In this document: positions 41,032-43,210 of the stretch, in pieces
How positions within the stretch are numbered: position 1 is the first letter of the stretch
How the letters are laid out: the number at the start of each line of letters is the position of its first letter
NCBI GenBank assembly: GCA_947259175.1
Contig: CAMYKW010000025.1
Location: forward strand, 1-43,210
DNA from: an uncultured Gammaproteobacteria bacterium
GTDB lineage: Bacteria; Pseudomonadota; Gammaproteobacteria; Arenicellales; JAANXG01
Length of the DNA: 43,210 nt
Direction of reading: 5' to 3'
Made by a program: the position numbers and the translations under genes
Notes under the pieces: generated by a model
The model's input: only the letters and a program-made list of their open reading frames with translations
Database searches by the model: none
What the model was told of the DNA's origin: nothing

Positions 41032-41622
41032 TTAGCCCCGTCGGTTGGTGCAAAGATAATACACTTTCTGATATCCGCCGATTTCCCGTAAGGAGGTAAT
41101 CTTCAACATTGCCAGGGCGAAAATTAAAGACCCTATCATGGGTCTTTGACGTGTGGAGAAAGCCGATCCGTATCTTATTTTCTCTACACTTTCAAATTTC
41201 GACGACAGCAATACATTGATCTCTTCCTCGTACTTCTTGCTGTCTTTGCCGATATTGAATATGAGCGTGCCCTTGGGGTTTACCATGGCGCAAAGCGCCC
41301 CGACCGCGTCCATTGTCCGATTGACATCGAAGTGAATATTGTTGAAAACCTGAACGCAGAGAAGAAAATCCCCTTTCACATGTGTCGCCTGTTCCATCGG
41401 CGCGCAAACGGATTCCGCCCGCGGATATGTTTTCCGGCCCAGGTCGAGGCTTGTTTGATCTATGTCAACGCCGATGTATCGTTGCGTCTGGAACAGTGAG
41501 TAATTTCCCATTTTTCCGCAACCGACATCCACGCCTACTTCCCGACTTTGCGAATGCTTCATGTCTCGCTGTAAGAGTAGCCACAGCAGTTGTTTGCTCG
41601 GCCTTGGGGATCGTCTCACCAC
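41032..41622 (-). CDS. SAM-dependent methyltransferase (class I)
   Basis: The 196-residue product has motif I VGVDVGCGKMGNY, the acidic post-I residue in YIGVDIDQTS, and FLLCVQVFNNIHFD, where a motif IV-type residue is expected. The rest is a Rossmann-like methyltransferase fold. The substrate is unknown; beside the acyltransferase it may modify a sugar or a lipid precursor. The start appears to be a GTG (41622), with an AGGT-like site; the ATG at 41562 is too close to motif I to be comfortable. Confidence 0.8.
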   Translation of the reverse strand: MVRRSPRPSKQLLWLLLQRDMKHSQSREVGVDVGCGKMGNYSLFQTQRYIGVDIDQTSLDLGRKTYPRAESVCAPMEQATHVKGDFLLCVQVFNNIHFDVNRTMDAVGALCAMVNPKGTLIFNIGKDSKKYEEEINVLLSSKFESVEKIRYGSAFSTRQRPMIGSLIFALAMLKITSLREIGGYQKVYYLCTNRRG

Positions 41623-41788
41623 AATGATACCTGGAGCTCCTCGAAAATCAGTTCAACAAGCAATTACAGATTAGGTGATATGAAACTAACTGTAGAAATC
41701 ACACAAAAAGCCTGAGTCAAGGCCTTTGTCTAAATACTCCACGACCAGGCGCCCGCTCGGCTCTTGGCAGGGATTAGCCGGATAACGG

Positions 41789-41861
41789 CGGAGCGAGGGA
41801 GGACTAAAATCCCGTCCTTCGGGTTGCGAATGCGACGCTCTCACGGCTGAGCTACTGCCCC
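41789..41861 (-). tRNA. Degenerate tRNA-Ala(CGC)-like sequence
   Basis: Reading leftward from 41861: acceptor GGGGCAG, D stem GCTC/GAGC, anticodon loop TTCGCAA (anticodon CGC), T stem GGGAT/CTCCC and 3' acceptor half TCGCTCC. The acceptor pairs at five of seven positions as G-C or G-U, with one A-C mismatch and a G-U at 7-66, and contains the G3-U70 pair typical of alanine tRNA. The anticodon stem has two mismatches, G19 and C56 are both T, and no encoded CCA follows. It is probably a decayed tRNA gene rather than a working one. Confidence 0.45.
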
Positions 41862-42234
41862 ATTTGTCGTTTTGATATCTTCCCGGCAGGGGCAGGTATT
41901 GTAGACCAGTCGCGATAAATGCTGAAGCTTCCATCAGGTGTTTAGATAGACTCCGCAGCCCCGATTGCAGACGGGTGAGACGGGTTATGGGGCCGCTCCT
42001 TTCGCGTAGATGTTGTGTTACCACGGTGTCGAGCGGCAGAAATATCGCCAACCGTTAGCGCGTTCAGTTTCTATCGTTAAAACGATCTTGTAATGAAAAA
42101 ATAGGGCGGCCCCTTCTCAACTCCCTTTATATCGGACAGTACTAATGACTCAGTTTCGTAAATAAGGTCCGCGGGGTCTGTTCAAGCATGACCGTTTGTC
42201 AGAGTTGAGCCGAAGACTTAAGGGATGCCTAGGC

Positions 42235-42251
42235 TGTTCAGTCAATGAACA
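42235..42251. promoter_or_regulatory. Operator copy 1, TGTTCA-N5-TGAACA
   Basis: TGTTCA-GTCAA-TGAACA, a perfect inverted repeat (extended by one pair to CTGTTCA/TGAACAG). It has the same half-sites and spacer length as the copy at 42387, 152 bases away. Confidence 0.55.
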
Positions 42252-42357
42252 GTGAACCCTCAATACCACGCGGAACGGGTTCGCTCACACGCGAGCGGAC
42301 CCGCAAGATTACTCTGGACTCAGTTGCGTCGGTCACTTTTGTCATAGTTTCAATGGG

Positions 42358-42387
42358 TTGACGCAACATTCTTGATTCGTTTATAGT
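42358..42387 (+). promoter_or_regulatory. Sigma-70 promoter of the winged-helix regulator
   Basis: TTGACG and TATAGT are separated by 18 bases. The expected start is near 42394, two or three bases before the ATG at 42397, so the message would be leaderless or nearly so. No ribosome site is present. Confidence 0.6.
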
Positions 42388-42403
42388 GTTCATAATATGA
42401 ACA
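42387..42403. promoter_or_regulatory. Operator copy 2, over the start codon
   Basis: TGTTCA-TAATA-TGAACA (extended to TGTTCAT/ATGAACA) covers the predicted transcription start and the ATG of the regulator gene. A bound repressor would block the promoter directly. Confidence 0.6.
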
Positions 42404-43023
42404 AAGGCGAAACCAAGGAAGACCGGCTGACGCTGGAATTGCTCAATGCCATTGAGCAAGAGAGCGATCTCAGCCAGCGCCGCTTGGCCGGCCACATGGG
42501 TGTGGCGCTGGGTCTGGCCAATTCCTACCTCAAGCGCTGCGTGCGCAAGGGACTGGTGAAGATCCACGATGCCCCGGCCAACCGCTACCTGTATTACCTG
42601 ACGCCCAAGGGATTCTCCGAAAAGGCGCGTCTCACCGCGCAGTATCTGTCGTCGTCGCTCAGTTTCTATCGCGAGGCCGCCGAATCCTGCACCGCGATCT
42701 ACGCCCATTGCCAGCGATTTAACTGGCACCGCTTGCTGTTGTGCGGCCTGTCCGACCTGGCCGAGATCGCGATCTTGCGAGCCACCAATTCTCCCGTCGA
42801 AATCATCGGCATCTACGACCGCAACTGCGGGAGTGAACAATTTTTCTCCAAACCGGTGTGGCGGGAATTCGGCGAATCCGAACCCTTCGATGCGTGTGTG
42901 CTCACCGATCTGGGCGCGCCGCTGACTACTTATGAGTCACTGGTGGGCGCGGTGGGCGCCGAGCGATTGCTGGTTCCCGCTGTGTTGGGACTCAAGGGCA
43001 TCGTCGGAGACAACGGTCACTAG
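42397..43023 (+). CDS. Winged-helix regulator with Rossmann-like C-terminal domain
   Basis: Residues 1-95 form a winged helix of the MarR/EPS-associated type (ELLNAIEQESDLSQRRLAGHMG, NSYLKRCVRKGLVKIHD, RYLYYLTPKGFSEKARL). Residues 105-208 contain a nucleotide-binding-like core (RLLLCGLSDLAEIAIL, VEIIGIYDRN, FDACVLTDLGAP) seen in regulators of polysaccharide clusters. It is followed by an NAD-dependent epimerase gene. It likely represses itself and neighbouring polysaccharide genes through the twin TGTTCA operators, with a sugar-nucleotide or similar ligand binding the second domain; that is inference. Confidence 0.82.
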   Translation: MNKGETKEDRLTLELLNAIEQESDLSQRRLAGHMGVALGLANSYLKRCVRKGLVKIHDAPANRYLYYLTPKGFSEKARLTAQYLSSSLSFYREAAESCTAIYAHCQRFNWHRLLLCGLSDLAEIAILRATNSPVEIIGIYDRNCGSEQFFSKPVWREFGESEPFDACVLTDLGAPLTTYESLVGAVGAERLLVPAVLGLKGIVGDNGH

Positions 43024-43071
43024 ACAGTTAAGGAGCCGGCTGGCCGGGAATGCCGGGAATCATTCATGCGG

Positions 43072-43090
43072 AACACTCGCGAAGTGTTTT
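43072..43090 (+). terminator. Weak hairpin after the regulator gene
   Basis: AACACT-CGCGA-AGTGTT followed by TT. The stem is only six pairs, so termination is likely partial. A second imperfect hairpin (CGGTAGC...GCTACCG) follows at about 43096-43132. Confidence 0.3.
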
Positions 43091-43173
43091 GCAGGGCGGT
43101 AGCGTGCTTGCGGCTCCGCCTACGGCTACCGGATACCGGAGCGATACATAATCGATATACGAAGGACAATAAG

Positions 43174-43210
43174 ATGCGGGTACTGATCACAGGGGCAGCC
43201 GGATTTATCG
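43174..43210 (+). CDS. NAD-dependent epimerase/dehydratase, N-terminus only
   Basis: The gene begins at the ATG 43174 (AAGGAC site) and runs off the window. The 12 visible residues, MRVLITGAAGFI, are the glycine-rich NAD-binding start of the extended short-chain dehydrogenase family that includes UDP-glucose 4-epimerase and dTDP-glucose dehydratase. Sugar-nucleotide conversion for surface polysaccharide is expected from the neighbourhood. Confidence 0.8.
   Translation, partial: MRVLITGAAGFI

Larger units (their letters stand above)
41623..42386. other. Long intergenic region with tRNA-like sequence and operator
   Basis: No ordinary gene is present in about 760 bases. It holds the tRNA-like sequence at 41789-41861, an inverted repeat at 42235 and the promoter at 42358. 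A 38-codon frame (42245-42361) starts MNSEPSIPRG but has no ribosome site or recognisable similarity. The region separates minus-strand from plus-strand genes. Confidence 0.5.

Noticed and set aside
42245-42361. Small gene beginning MNSEPSIPRG
   Set aside because: No ribosome site and no similarity; its start coincides with operator copy 1, which explains the ATGAACA sequence.
1-43210. CRISPR array, rRNA genes, transposase or integrase genes
   Set aside because: I looked for regularly spaced repeats, rRNA-like conserved blocks and DDE/tyrosine recombinase motifs and found none; only the short tandem repeat at 37893 and the tRNA-like sequence come near.

Overview
The window looks like a chromosomal segment of a Gram-negative proteobacterium, most probably a gammaproteobacterium with a respiratory, multiheme-cytochrome-based metabolism. 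The support is a TonB-dependent receptor and LbtU-type outer-membrane porin, a VIT/vWA protein paired with a rhombosortase, YfiR/YfiN-like c-di-GMP signalling, sigma-54 promoters with NtrC-type activators, lipoproteins and GT9 heptosyltransferase-like enzymes. The assignment is from gene content only; no rRNA or other taxonomic marker is present.

Layout. (1) 1-2100: an eroded stretch with the tail of a probable DUF222/HNH protein, a small lipoprotein and a 3'-truncated DUF4331 gene. (2) 2113-6426: a membrane-bound PDZ/AAA+ regulator lacking the GAFTGA loop, divergent from a sigma-54 promoter that drives a small exported Cys/Gly-tailed protein and a secreted GDSL esterase. (3) 6563-10744: a threonine-dehydratase remnant, then a tightly overlapping minus-strand operon: VIT/vWA protein with a sorting-type C-terminal tail, rhombosortase, small exported protein, DUF2145 protein. 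An XRE regulator is divergent from it. (4) 11702-14723: MaoC-phosphotransacetylase fusion and an OFA-type MFS transporter. (5) 14769-19994: TonB receptor, YfiR-like protein and CHASE8-like/HAMP/PAS/GGDEF/EAL protein in one operon. (6) 20750-27266: the most notable block. A near-perfect sigma-54 promoter precedes two response regulators (one with a hydrophobic C-terminal tail), a nonaheme membrane-anchored cytochrome c and a cytochrome b. Convergent to it is a two-component pair whose histidine kinase carries two c-type heme motifs in its periplasmic domain and whose regulator is a canonical sigma-54 activator.

(7) 27490-32125: LbtU-like porin, an exported protein of unknown function and an OmpR/EnvZ-type pair whose kinase has a very acidic periplasmic stretch. 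(8) 32180-37814: two GT9 glycosyltransferases, small envelope proteins, universal stress protein, hemerythrin plus peroxiredoxin-like pair, and a SUMF1-fold protein without the catalytic cysteines. (9) 37893-43210: a REP-like hairpin repeat, a VapBC module, then surface-polysaccharide-type genes (acyltransferase-SGNH, methyltransferase), a degenerate tRNA-like sequence, a winged-helix regulator with twin TGTTCA-N5-TGAACA operators, and the start of an NAD-dependent epimerase.

Working model (inference): the heme-sensing kinase reports periplasmic redox state or a gaseous ligand to its NtrC-type partner, which fires the sigma-54 promoter at 20750 and so induces the quinol/cytochrome electron-transfer module. 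No terminal reductase is encoded beside it, so its electron acceptor lies elsewhere. All functions are from sequence reading without database searches.
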